Shown: positions 20,623 through 31,565 of the stretch, piece by piece | Layout of the letters: the number at the start of each line of letters is the position of its first letter | How positions within the stretch are numbered: position 1 is the first letter of the stretch | NCBI GenBank assembly: GCA_019059635.1 | Contig: JAGVRJ010000004.1 | Coordinates: forward strand, 2,294,001-2,358,000 | DNA from: Proales similis | Taxonomy: Eukaryota; Rotifera; Eurotatoria; Ploima; Proalidae | Reading direction: 5' to 3' | DNA length: 64,000 nucleotides | Made by a program: the position numbers and the translations under genes | The notes under the pieces: generated by a model | The model's database searches: none | What the model was told of the DNA's origin: nothing | What the model saw: the letters and a program-made list of their open reading frames with translations, nothing else

Positions 20623-23600
20623 TCATGCAAACAAACTTAATAGCGCTTGCCAAAGTCCAGTGAAGAATTGAACAATCAGCTGGAAAAAGCCGATTTGAAC
20701 AGGCGGGGCGGGTGTGGGTGCCGCACACACATCGGGCTCCACGAACTTGTTTTTCGGCTTTATTCTCTCTCTCTTTTCAAAGCGACGCTGCAACGGATGT
20801 TGATAAAAACAAAGGATCTTGGGGTATTGCTTTCAAGCATCAACTCACGTTTGCACAGGAGTACAAGACATCCGAATTTTCGTTAAATTCGCGTAAAGTG
20901 TTGCGAATGTTATCACTGATGTCTTCTCTTTCGCCCATTTCTAAGAAACTGTCTTGAACAATTTGGAAAATTTGATTGGGGTCAATTGTTGTCGGCAATT
21001 TGGCCTCTCCAGTTCTTTTTTTTAAATTGAACTCAGCAAACAAGAAAGTAGATTGGGCATCGCACGGTCCATTTACTTGTTCAACTGTATAAGCATGTTG
21101 AGGGTGTCTTCAAGAGACTGGAATGAAAGACACGACTTGAATGTGGTTAGACGCGGATAGTAGAGCGTGAACATGTAGCACATTTCATCGAAAGTTCCGA
21201 GGCCTCCCTTCAAATTTTGTCCATTTTATTAGGAGAGAGAGAGAGAGAGAAGAATGTGCGCCCACTTACATAGGTGAATCTAGATCGGCTATTGGTATTA
21301 TAACTGCACTGAGTGATCAGCTCATCGCCCTTGGAGTTTTGGTTCGCATTTTATGAAATGATCAAATTGAAAACTGTTGGAGTTCACTGGCTACCTTCTT
21401 AAGTGTAACTGGCGGATTAATTTGGTAGGCGTTCTGATAATTTGAATCAAAGTGCGGATTGTTGTAGAGATACTGCACTTGTTCGCCGTCTCTGACAATT
21501 CTTGTCCAGACCTCGGTTCCGACTAGATGAGTGTGAGGAATGGCGATTACGAATGTTAGATCTGTGTCTCGTAGCATCTAAACAGAATTCAAAAATAGTC
21601 TGAACTCTGACTGCGCTTTGTCAAACTACCTCCTCAGTACAAGAGCTGTAGCAGTATGCCTGAACAGAAAATTTTTCTACTCGAGGCGCGAGAGGCAGGC
21701 CAGCAGGCATCGGCGGGACGCCAAGTGTCAAAACGCCCAGCTCGTTCTTTTCTAACCGTTTTGTCATATACAGTCGGAGTCGGAGATGATCGATGTAGCC
21801 TGTATGACCCGAAATAAAAAAAAAAAAAAACCGCGTTTCTGCAAAATGACTCGCCTATTTCCATTTCAGGGTTGTCGTAGTGAATTTCAACAATCAAAAA
21901 CTTGTAGTCAGTATCGCCGCCGATCGGATAGCTGAGAAAAATTGGTTTCATTTATGGGCGTTTAAAAGAAGCCAACACGCTTATTTACCCAGTGCCTGGA
22001 GGAAATGTGTTCAGCTACAAACATTGTCATGTTAAAAAATTTGATCGAGATTATAGCTTTAAAAATAAAATTTGCCAATTTTCAACTCACCAAGTTTCCG
22101 CCAACTGCCCAACTGAGAGCATATTTGTTAAAATAAGAATTAAATCGAACTAACTCTCAAGTCTTACCCGTATGAAATAACTGGGCAGCGAGTGTTTTTA
22201 GCCTCATTTGTGTTTGTATCGCCGGGCACGAAGGGCGGATTAGTTCCGTCGTAATCGCGCACACATTCGTAAATAAGCAAATGATGCATGCGGGCTTCGT
22301 TGATTTCTGGCAAAGTGACTTCATACTTGAGTATGGTTCAGTCTTAAATTCTGCAGCAGGAAAATTTGAAAAAAATTTAGAATCCAACCTTTAGAACATG
22401 ACGCTTTTCGGTTAGATCTTCTGGCACTCGGAAGCCAGCGACGTAGTAGTAAGTGTCGAGTCGAGGCAAGATGATGTTTCTTACTTCCATATCAAAGAAC
22501 TCAACGTTCGGAATGGGATCGAACGCATTCTCGCCAACACTTATAAGGGGAACCACTCGACTTCCACGGTTGCTTCCGTGGTAGCTTATGTCGGATCCAG
22601 GAGCAGGATCACTGTTTCCCCAGGCGTATATAACGTAAGGTGATCCATCTTCAATCGGACGATCTTGGTCTTTGCACAGTTTTATGAGTCGTTTGAATTT
22701 TAGAATCGTGTAGCCATTCTGTTCAGCAGAGTAGAGAAGCTCCCAATCCTGCTCTTGGTCTACAATAACTTGACGGCCTACGATGTGTCGATCCTACAAG
22801 TAAGTCAAAGTGTTGCGAGCTCTGGAAGCTTTAATAGCAATTTCTGATTACTTACCGTGAATTCGGTTGCACCAGAGTTGGTGACCCAGCCGATCATTAC
22901 ATCAGAGCCGTCCATGCCTCCATTCGGACTAAGACCGAAACCCACCCAACCGGTTGTCTCGCAGTGCACTTCACCAATCATCTCGTTTTCATCATAGTTC
23001 CAATACAATCTATACTTTCCGGGCACCAGATCAATGAAACTTTTGTAGGCCATTGTGGGCGTTGAACGAAAGAGCGCTTTAGGTTTACTGTAACACTCAA
23101 ACGGACCTGGGTTTTGTGTCAAGACATTGATGGAGGGAAGGCGGCTAACCGAGGACAGCTGAATATCTTCTCCGGACATGCTATTTCCGCTGGCGAATAC
23201 GATCTGGTTATTTGCTCCGGCAACCAAGTCAACATCTTGGCCATTTTGCGCGCAAAGACGAACATGTCTGGTAAATTTGAAAACTGAATATTCGTCTTTT
23301 TTAACTGCCTCGCTCAAGCGCCAGTCAGTTGTGTTGTCGAGTATCAGAGTTCGATCATTGAGAAGATGACGATCTGAAAAATGTCCTGTAGCATCGGTGT
23401 TAAGCCAAGCGACAACCACGTCTGAGCTGGCCTGGGGACCAAAGCCGAACATCATCCATTTTAAATCGCGAAGGTGAATTTCAACAGTCAACATTTCATC
23501 GACCTGTTTCCACATCAGCTCAAATCCATCTTGAAGCGTCAGTTGGTTCGCGTAAGTTTCAGTCGGTGCTGGCCTGGCCGCCAAAGTCAAACTGGCCAGG

Positions 23601-23629
23601 ACAAGGATCAAGCAGCTTTTCAAAAACAT
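20623..23629 (-). CDS. MOXD1: DBH-like copper monooxygenase with two DOMON domains
   Basis: Hand model of 12 exons (5' to 3'): 23629-22856, 22793-22389, 22325-22168, 22112-22091, 22014-21989, 21931-21855, 21799-21630, 21577-21395, 21329-21270, 21207-21077, 21014-20849, 20787-20623. It keeps phase and gives 778 residues. It has a signal peptide, DOMON domains at about 30-165 and 190-330, and the Cu2 monooxygenase N and C domains at about 355-500 and 505-660. Visible copper ligands are the HH pair near 407, His in VEIHYDNP near 479, HTH at about 560-562 and Met in DEMC near 634. A C-terminal hydrophobic stretch suggests membrane anchoring. The family hydroxylates small amines or related substrates in the secretory pathway; MOXD1 substrates are poorly known. 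Usual members have one DOMON. Tyramine beta-hydroxylase is less likely given the C-terminal anchor. Confidence 0.93.
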
Positions 23630-24583
23630 TATGATTTAAAATACCTTTATTTTTCAGTTTATGCTCTCTATTTAAGAGAGCGTCCCGAAATACGTGTTTT
23701 CAACAATTCTAAGACTTTGTTTGACTTGGGTCTTCGTCAACAACTGTTCATACCACAGACTTTAAAGATTTCACCTGGCTGACTCATTGAGAATGATATT
23801 TGCTCCGGAACAAGTTTGCAAGAGAAAATAATGTGCCCTTATAATAGAATGCATTTTCATAAGCCAAAAAGTATTCAAAATGGCGAAGAACAAATATGCT
23901 GTTCAAGATGCGAGCCTGCAGTGTCAGTGTTAAATTCTGACTCACTTTGACAAGTCTTTTTATTTCATAGGTAAATGTCAATTAATCGACATGAATAACA
24001 CTGAGTCAAGAATTTATTAAATTGTGATTTATTTTTAAAAAAGAACAGGTTTTGTCCTAGATGTCACATCTTAATGATCTGATCAAAGAAATCAGGTCAG
24101 CGGAGCCCCTTTTCTATCAGCATTCTCTTTGGCTGTGTTTCTAAAACAACTTGCAAATAGCTTGATATAGTTTTGTTAAATTGGCGCATATGAGTTGTTT
24201 GTATATAGACGGAATAGCAAAATTTTGAAATTTCCTAGTCTGAAAACTGTGCTCAAATTAACTTTTGACGGGACAGACTGCTTGTTGATCGACACACATT
24301 TCCCTTGCATTTAACAGATTGCCCAAGATCATTTGTTTGCAAAGTCAGTGTAGAGCTAGCAAGGTTTCTCTTGCCTCGCTTAAAACGTTCGCCTCTATGC
24401 CAAGCGGCTTTTTAATAAACGAGACGACAGCTGCTACGGATGCTGTCAGGGTTCGGCTGCCAACCGAGTCGGATGAACCAACTCATATTATTTCCAACTG
24501 ACGTTCATTTAATTGCAATCGCTTCCGAAAATTCAAATCGACAATGATGCATAAATTCGATCCTATTTTAGTGTTTTCCCTTG
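23630..24583. other. Divergent intergenic region, no gene seen
   Basis: This 1-kb stretch separates the divergently transcribed MOXD1 and gustatory receptor genes and should hold both promoters. No coding frame with recognisable features was found. Confidence 0.45.
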
Positions 24584-24590
24584 TATATAA
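24584..24590 (+). promoter_or_regulatory. Possible TATA box of the gustatory receptor
   Basis: TATATAA lies 46 bp before the start codon at 24637. The short spacing would leave a very short 5' untranslated region. Confidence 0.35.
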
Positions 24591-24636
24591 CTCACAGTGT
24601 TGCCACTAATCGTGAAAAGGAATAACAGAGGGGAAA

Positions 24637-26274
24637 ATGCTGCGTTCAATCGGTAGAAAGCTAAGCTCGTCTAGTCGTAAAGTACATGACTCGACAGAAT
24701 CACTTGAGTCACAAGAGCCCAATGTGGGTCGAACATCCACTGAATTTCAGTCATCGCTCAAGGCCAGCAAATCAGTCTATTATGAAATAATGAAGCCCAC
24801 AATTATTGTGCTGGCAATCTGTGGCCTCTACATCAAGCCAGGAAGTCGATGGCCAGTCAAAATCTATCCATACGCCGTCGTGGCGATATTGTGGTTCAAT
24901 GCCTTCAAATTTTGTTCAGCTTATGAGTTTTTCTACGGAGGGAACGAGTCGATGTCAGCCATTCTGATCATAAAAATTGTCACCAACCTTTGGTTTTTTG
25001 GCTGCTGTTCTCTACACACTTGTTTGATTGTGAACCAGAGCTTTGCCAGCCGAGAGGCAAGTTTAGTTCAACAGCTTGATCTCCTGCTAGATTACAACAT
25101 TGACTCCGAGAAAATTGGAAAGAAACTACTGCGGCGGCTGAATTTGATCAATTTCGGTTTGTTTCTGTTCGGCATTTTCAACTCCTCTGCCATATTCATC
25201 TCTTACTTCGGACCCAAGGAGCTATTTAACGCCTTTGCTCTGTTTCTGACCCCGTTTCACAAAACAGAATGGGCTGCACAAAGTGTGCCATACAAACTCT
25301 TCACCGCCATTACCTGCTCGTTCACAAGCATCACTTGGATGATGAGCCTCGGTTATTACTCTTCTCATTGTTTAATCATACGCACTCTCTTCGACAATTT
25401 CAACCAAAAATTTGTCGATTTCATTCAGAACAACGTGATCGTGTCAAGCGAGGTTTGTCCTACCGATCGATTTTCAGTGAGCTGCGGAGAGAATCTTTAC
25501 AACCGCGAGTGCCAGAAAAATTTTGCCTGCGAGCCAAAATTCGAGCAGTTTAGACGCTGGCATCTCAAACTGACTCAAGCGGTTCGCACCATCGACAAAT
25601 GCTATCAACACTTTGTGGCCATCTCGTTGAGTATTTATATTCCGATCGCATTGCTGCTACTTTACATACTATCAGATTGGAACGGCAGCTGTGTCCAAGG
25701 CATTCTTCAAATACTTTATCCATTTTGGACTGCATCTTCTCTCCTGATTATAGCGCTCACCGTTATAATGGCATCGAGAATTCATTCGGCTGTGAGTTAA
25801 ATGAATGCTTCATCATCTTCGAGATTTGAAATTTAAAATTGTCGATTGAAGGCACACGACTGTCTCGACGACCTTTTCAACATTGACTTGGAAAAGTTCT
25901 CGATGAGCCTTTGCTTCAAAGTGATTCACTTTTCTCGTTCAGCTCTTTCGACTTGAATTTATTTGAGTTTCTACAGGTAAACATGATGATAAGTCGTTTG
26001 TCTGGCGACAAAATTGGACTCACAAGCTTGGGTCTATTTGTTATAAGTAAGTGAATTATATTTAAATTTAAATTGCAAAATTAAGCCATTGACCAAAATC
26101 AATTAAGCAAACGATTTCATTCTGACGGTATGCTAATTAGCATTGTATTGAATATCCAGCTTCTCTTGAATTAAATTTAAAAAAAAAAAGGTGGTCGGCA
26201 CGCTTCTCACCTATTTCTTCGTCGCATTTCAGTTTAAGGATAGCTCAAAAAGCGGTGAACAATGCTCGCAGTGA
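24637..26274 (+). CDS. Gustatory receptor (arthropod Gr family)
   Basis: Hand model of five exons: 24637-25791, 25852-25920, 25977-26046, 26108-26127, 26191-26274. It gives 465 residues. The long first exon encodes about six hydrophobic segments. The short 3' exons encode GLFVITNDFILT and the last helix with TYFFVAFQF, which matches the TYhhhhhQF signature of arthropod gustatory receptors. Short terminal exons with introns near the C-terminus are also typical of the family. These proteins form ligand-gated cation channels with an inverted seven-helix topology in chemosensory neurons. Ligand cannot be inferred. The third exon's upstream donor is GTGATT, weaker than the rest. The motif is the best lineage marker in the window. 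Confidence 0.88.
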
Positions 26275-26629
26275 AACTAGTCGACTTGAAAGAATTCAAT
26301 TGGACCTTAATGTTGTGTTTTGATTATAAATTGCTTTCATTAATTGCAATTTATCAAAAAGCTTTTTCGAGCGTTTAAATAGATTTTATACCAAAGCACG
26401 CATTATTTAAGGTATTGGCGTATACTGATCGTGATAGGCTTTATATATTAATGATTGTTAAACAGTTTCTACCAGAAATCTAACATGTTTTTGATGAGAT
26501 GATTGATGAGATGATTGAATTTTTGCCGCCAAACGAGCATGTATTTAACATGCTGGCTAAGGAAGCGTTTAAATCAGATCGAAACGAACGCGGAGCTAAT
26601 TGAAAAGTGAGCTCGGTGAAGGAGAAACA
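26275..26629. other. Intergenic region, no gene seen
   Basis: AT-rich sequence between the gustatory receptor stop and the LRR gene start, with a short direct repeat of GATGAGATGATT near 26494-26520. No coding potential was recognised. Confidence 0.4.
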
Positions 26630-28840
26630 ATGAGGACAAGAGCTTGCTTTTGGTCTGTTTGCCTGGTGACAACTGCTGCTCATTTGGCTAGTGTGTCTCA
26701 CTGCTACGAATGGTCAAGCCTCAAGGGTTCGATTTCAGTGACGGTTAAAAAGAGACCTGATTTGAATATTGACGGCATTGGAGAATTGGCTTCGACTCTA
26801 AAAGAGTTGACTTTGAACGAATGCAATCTTCGCAACATTCGGCCGATATGTGACCTGCATCAGCTTTGGTGGCTTGATCTCAATACTAATGAAATTGAAA
26901 GCTTGCAATGCTTGTCATCAACCAATATTCAATATCTGGATTTGTCCAAAAACCCCATGAGGACGATTTCTGGTGTCGAAAGATTTCTGACGCTTAGAAT
27001 ATTGCGTCTGGACAATTTGACGTGGCAGTTTCATGATGCGTCTGGCTTAGAATTCTTAAGCCTGGAAAGATTGTCATTGTTTGAAAATCAAATTCAAAGT
27101 CTAAGTTTTTCCAAACGATGGTACGATCTAGCTGAATGCAATTTGCAAAAGAACAGGATCAGATTTTTAAGCTTTCGTCACCCTATGCCAAAGCTTACGC
27201 ATTTCCAAGCAAATCACAACCGGATTAGTACCGTTCGAGGCTGGCATAATCTTCCTAATCTAGAGGTTCTCATATTGAACAACAATCGAATCGCTTCGTT
27301 AGGTGAATTGTGTTCACTTCAGAATTTGATAAATTTGAACCTGAATTATAACTTCCTTGAAAACGTTGCCTGTCTTTCAGGCATGGCTCGTCTCAAATTA
27401 CTCAGCATCGAAATGAACAGGATTTTTTTAATCGGACAATTTCGTTTACCCTCGTCGCTTGAATCATTGTACCTTTCGAAGAACAGGATCAAATCAATAA
27501 ATTTGATCATTCAATCGCAAGAATCGCAAGATTTTGGCCATCTTGACTTGTCTAGCAACCAAATAGAATCAATTGACTCAATCCTCAGGCTAACTCGACT
27601 TTAGATTCTAAGGCTAAACAATAATTTCATCAAGAATTTAGAAGGAATCAATAATATGGATTCATTGGTTGAACTCAAGCTGACATACAATAAAATTCAA
27701 CGAGTCGAATTCAAGCTAAATCTAAGTAGACTTCGGGAAATTGATCTGGATTTCAACAATCTTCAGCAGATGCCGGATTTAGATTATTTGAAAGAGCTCA
27801 AGTTTATTCGCTTAAGAGGCAACAGCATCAAAGAGCTGAATATTCCGTTCCAATTAAAAAGTCTGGAAATCGCTGATTTTTCAGAAAATTCGATCAAACA
27901 TTTGATCAATGTGAATGGCCTGTCTAGATTAAAATACTTAGATTTAAATTCGAATCAAATTAGTCAACTGCCTTCATTTAAAGAATTCCACCGGTTGAGT
28001 GATTTTAAAATTCAATCGAATTCTATTTCCGACATTTCAGGTTTGGCAAATATGCTCACTCTGCGGAATTTAGATGCCTCAAAGAACTTGATCGAATCAG
28101 TCGAGCCGCTATGCACAGTCAAGGTATTGAGGAATCTCAATTTAAGGTCAAATCGAATTTTTTCGGTCGATTGCTTGCGACAACTCAATCAATTGAAGTA
28201 CTTAGACATAGCCGAGAATCGAATCTACAACATCGATGGCGTGCTTGGTCAACTGAGTTTGGCACGATTCGATGCTGGCTTGAACAACATTCAAGATATT
28301 CAATCGCTTGGCCGTTCAAGTTTCTTATTTAGTTTCAAAATGCCAAGCAATAATCTGAAAAGCATAGCTTCTCTTAGATCAAGCGCCAAGCTTCGCTACC
28401 TTGATGTATCTCATAATGAAATTTCCTCAATTGATCCACTAAACGGCTTGACAGAATTGAGGACACTTTCGATTATGAATAACAATGTTTCAAATTTAAG
28501 CGTTGTAGCATCTTTGTCTAATTTGATTGAATTGGATGCAAATGAGAACCCAATCAAACGTTTGATTTCATTTACTCATATGCCCCAACTCAGGCGAATA
28601 GCAGTTGAATTAGGTGCAGATCAGCTTCCTAGCTTGCCCGAGCTCTTTCTTGATTTGAGCGAGAGAAAAGTCAGACAAATTGGGTTCATTGAATTCTATA
28701 GAACTATATTTGTTACATCGTTTTCAAAATACAAGCCGCTTTGCTTGCAAACAATTCAATTAGTTCGAAGAGGTGTTCACCTCAACATGCTATTTTCCAA
28801 AGACATTGACGATTTCTTGAACAATTGCCGATTAACTTGA
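26630..28840 (+). CDS. Secreted LRR protein interrupted by one in-frame TAG
   Basis: From the ATG at 26630 the frame encodes a signal peptide (about residues 1-25) and then LRR units of about 21-22 residues with the LxxLxLxxNxI pattern. A TAG at 27602-27604 stops the frame after residue 324. The same frame then runs on without a shift for 411 more codons of LRRs and a C-terminal region to a TGA at 28838-28840. The stop falls between LTRL and ILRLNNN, at a variable position of a repeat whose spacing is otherwise perfect. It can be a recent nonsense mutation, a sequencing error, readthrough or a recoded stop. The C-terminal cap with two Cys resembles that of the LRR protein at 52787-54880. No membrane helix is seen. 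A segment (28063-28548) is duplicated at 35421-35906. Confidence 0.7.
28063..28548 (+). repeat. Source part of a 486-bp duplicated LRR segment
   Basis: This stretch inside the LRR gene aligns without gaps to 35421-35906, with only a handful of substitutions. It marks the left end of the duplicated material. Confidence 0.95.
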
Positions 28841-28960
28841 TACCCAAATAACCGAATTAACCATTTGAAAATTTTCAGATGTTAGTATCAACATTTGTTC
28901 TGAATTTGTTAAATAATAATTAATAAAAACCACGTCTTTTTCTTATTTGATAAACACATA

Positions 28961-29327
28961 TCATGGTCGTCCTCTGGGAAGAACAAAAGTCATGTGATCA
29001 CCAAAAGAATCCCATCCGACACGGTTTAACTGAAATAGAATGTTCCAGACAAGCAGTAGTACGGCCCAAACCGCGAATCCAATCAGGCCGTGGATCAAGT
29101 CTTAATTTAAGTGCATAAAGCAGGTTAAGCAGTACTGATTTGGTCAGTGTTTTCTTACATTTCCGAATGATGGGCTGTTCTGGATAAGCAGGTTTTCTCT
29201 TGAATGCTTGATTGTAAAACCAAAAGAAATTCACGAGCCAGAGAAAAGGCAAAAAGAAAAAACCGGCGTAAAAGTATTTACGACACAGACCAAGCTTTTC
29301 CTTGTCGTCAACTTTGTCCAATTTCAT
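28961..29327 (-). CDS. PSENEN: PEN-2, gamma-secretase subunit
   Basis: Two exons, 29327-29159 and 29100-28961, joined in phase 1, encode 102 residues; human PEN-2 has 101. The match to the family is clear from end to end: EKLGLCRKYF near residue 10, FLPFLWLVNFFWF near 25-37, PAYPEQ near 47, then YLIHGLIGFAVW and WDSFGDHMTFVLPRGRP at the C-terminus. PEN-2 is needed for endoproteolysis and activity of presenilin in the gamma-secretase complex, which cleaves Notch and other single-pass proteins. The gene is tail-to-tail with the interrupted LRR gene, with only 120 bp between the stops. All conserved features are present, so it should be functional. Confidence 0.97.
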
Positions 29328-29602
29328 TTTTGTGAAAGGCAATGACAACTTGAGCAAATTATTTATTAACCAAATCACATCATGTCTGTGCTCATATCAT
29401 CTCCCCTGCGAAACCAACATTACAAATAAATTCGTTTTTTCAATAGGGCACTTCTTGCATTTTGCTCAAACGACACTTCAATGGCTCGGCAATTTTTATT
29501 TTAAAAAATATATGAAAACATTTTATCCAGAACAAATAGTGAATGGTGAATACAATCGATAAATCTCGTCCCAAAACTTTTATAATCGAAAGGAAAAAAA
29601 TT

Positions 29603-29683
29603 CGCTGCGAACAGGATTTGAACCTGTGCGGGTGACCCCAACAGATTTCGAGTCTGTCGCCTTAACCACTCGGCCATCGCAGC
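29603..29683 (-). tRNA. tRNA-Ser (anticodon CGA)
   Basis: An 81-nt class II tRNA on the minus strand with the same arms as the gene at 20416-20496. The anticodon loop is CTCGAAA, reading CGA. Other differences are one base in the variable arm and a compensated base pair in the T stem, so the fold is kept. No intron. Confidence 0.97.
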
Positions 29684-29879
29684 TCATTCATGTTAAACGT
29701 CTAAAGAGCATCATTATCCCGAAAAGCGATAAAGTGTTTTAATCTGGTGCTCGAGAGCACGCCTCGAATAAGTATTTCATCAAGTCTAAGATTTAATCTC
29801 AACTTATCAGTACATTTATTAAACAAAGAATTGGTTATTTCAAAGTTTTAATTCTGATGAATCTTCTCAGCAGTTATAA

Positions 29880-30182
29880 CTAGTCATTCTTAAATTCTAA
29901 AAAATTTTTCAATTTATCTTGAGTTGCTAAAAACCAGTCAAAAAGGTAGAGTTCTCTTAAATCTTTTTCAAGTGGTGTTTCAATAGAGCTGGCTCGACCA
30001 AAATGAACCTTGCTAACATTTTTCCTGTTTCTTGAAAATGCTTTATCTACGCAAACGAAATTCAAAATTTGATTGTTAAGCTGTCTTACTGAATAATGTG
30101 TTTCGTCTGAAGTTCTTCCAAAAGCTGCCTTCAATTTTGACATCCACTCGTAAAAGAGAGCTGGAAAGGTCGGCTCTATCAT
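29880..30182 (-). CDS. Small protein of unknown function (duplicated)
   Basis: A 100-residue frame starts MIEPTFPALFYEWMSK at 30182. A strong acceptor-like sequence (TTTTTAATAG) sits just before the ATG, so an upstream noncoding or coding exon is likely. The protein is basic, with no signal peptide or membrane helix, and I recognise no family. A near-identical copy lies at 36073-36378 inside the rearranged repeat, with a different C-terminal end, so one of the two ends is probably rearranged. It is on the same strand as the coiled-coil membrane gene to its right. Confidence 0.5.
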   Translation of the reverse strand: MIEPTFPALFYEWMSKLKAAFGRTSDETHYSVRQLNNQILNFVCVDKAFSRNRKNVSKVHFGRASSIETPLEKDLRELYLFDWFLATQDKLKNFLEFKND

Positions 30183-30365
30183 TGCTATTAAAAATAAGCG
30201 TTTAATATGTTGGGTTCTTTAAGTGAAGATTTAATAAATTAAGTTTTAGAAATTCGGAATTTTTAGCCATGGAAACTTTATTTACATATACTTATATAAA
30301 CAGTTTTCTAGAACATATTAGATACATATTGTCTGCATGCCATAATATGAGAATAATGAAATTTC

Positions 30366-30977
30366 TTAGACTTTAAAGTCAGGAGGCTGCAAATAAGCTG
30401 AGCGAAGTTCCTCTCTAAAGAGGACAAACGCATAGCTTACCAGCATCAGAATTTGCGCAACAGTATTTAGGTAATAATTCACCTCACTGTAAGAGAGCCA
30501 ACTGAAAATAAACTGGGAAGATGTCTTCGCCGAAATAATATTGATAGCAGATGCTATCATAAATAAGAAATAAGAAATAGCTTGAATAATATAGACCAAG
30601 CGAGCGCTGTGGTCTAAACAAGCATAAACAATTGCCGCTGCCAGCGTCAAGGAAATGACAACTGCATGGAGTATGGCTAGCTTGGTCGAGCTTTCGCTCA
30701 ATCCTAGAATGTAACGAAACATATGGGTTAATGTTAGTATTAAAAACTTCTAATCATGAATTTAATACCTTCGATTCGACGCTCAATACCTTCAATTCGG
30801 CGCCCAAGTTGTTCGATTCGGCGCCCAAGTTGTTCGATTCGGCTTTCCATCCCATCAAGATAAGCCTTCTGTTCTGGATTAAAGCCGTTTTCAAACTAAA
30901 CGAAACAGTGTTATAGCAAGAATCATAAAATACTTGTATGTGAGGCTAACCTGGGACGGTGAAAATTCGGAAGGCAT
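30366..30977 (-). CDS. Coiled-coil multi-pass membrane protein, full-length copy
   Basis: Hand model of three exons: 30977-30951, 30895-30769, 30703-30366. It gives 163 residues. Exon 1 encodes only MPSEFSPSQ. Exon 2 encodes FENGFNPEQ and then a basic coiled coil of direct heptads (RIEQLGR twice, then RIEGIER). Exon 3 encodes about four hydrophobic helices at about residues 60-80, 86-106, 115-130 and 133-150, and a short tail. I do not recognise the family. A membrane protein that assembles through a cytosolic coiled coil would fit. Two partial copies follow at 36496-36662 and 37189-37614; exon 2 length differs between copies by whole codons, so the coiled coil is variable. The start codon is 48 bp from an oppositely oriented ATG at 31026. 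Confidence 0.7.
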
Positions 30978-31025
30978 TTTTAATTCTTGTTTTCTTGAAT
31001 CAAATTTTAGTGATTTGAGGATTTG

Positions 31026-31262
31026 ATGCGATATCCACAATGCGAGTTTCAATATTTAAGTTTCAATTTTTGTAAACGTGTCATCCAATTCAGAGCCTAT
31101 TTTTGCCCCCTTCCTCTTGTGCATTTAGACTATTCATCAAAGTTAGAGCTTGAATGGCTTATTCATCAACTCTACTCAATTCAAAATATGCTGGTTGAAT
31201 ATTTTGTAAAACAAATTGCAGCTTGCTGGATCTTGATTCGTTATGAGAGAGTGGATTTGTAA
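31026..31262 (+). CDS. Small open frame repeated three times, unknown
   Basis: A 78-residue frame starts MRYPQCEFQYLSFNFC, divergent from the coiled-coil membrane gene. It recurs at 36711 and 37663 with only a few changes and stays open in all three. No signal peptide, domain or poly(A) signal was seen. It may be a real small gene, a first exon, or merely the untranslated leader and promoter of the neighbouring gene, preserved because the duplication is recent. Confidence 0.3.
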   Translation: MRYPQCEFQYLSFNFCKRVIQFRAYFCPLPLVHLDYSSKLELEWLIHQLYSIQNMLVEYFVKQIAACWILIRYERVDL

Positions 31263-31565
31263 AAACCTGAAAGGACGAGAATACTTAAAATTCAAGTTCT
31301 TTTCTTAAGCAAAGCCGAACCAATAAGAAATAAAAGCTTATCGATGGGGTGATTTATTCCCGACCATTTAAATCGATTGCTAGCGCTTTATTCAAGTTAA
31401 AAAAAATATAATTTTCTCCGTCAAAAGTGTTCACCGTTGATTAAATTCATTCGAAAAGATCCATAAATTAAAAACAAGAACTTTCAGAATAAGAGCAAAA
31501 ATTTGATTTGCAAGACAATTCTCTTAATTAGCCGCAGAGGCTGCCATTATTACGACATATGTTAA
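31263..31565. other. Short intergenic spacer
   Basis: AT-rich spacer between the small repeated frame and the 3' end of the quinolinate phosphoribosyltransferase. Most of it is also present in the second repeat copy near 36948-37150. Confidence 0.5.

Noticed and set aside
25792-25800. Gustatory receptor ending at the TAA at 25798
   Set aside because: The stop lies just inside a GTGAGT donor, and downstream exons restore the conserved last helix and TYhhhhhQF motif.
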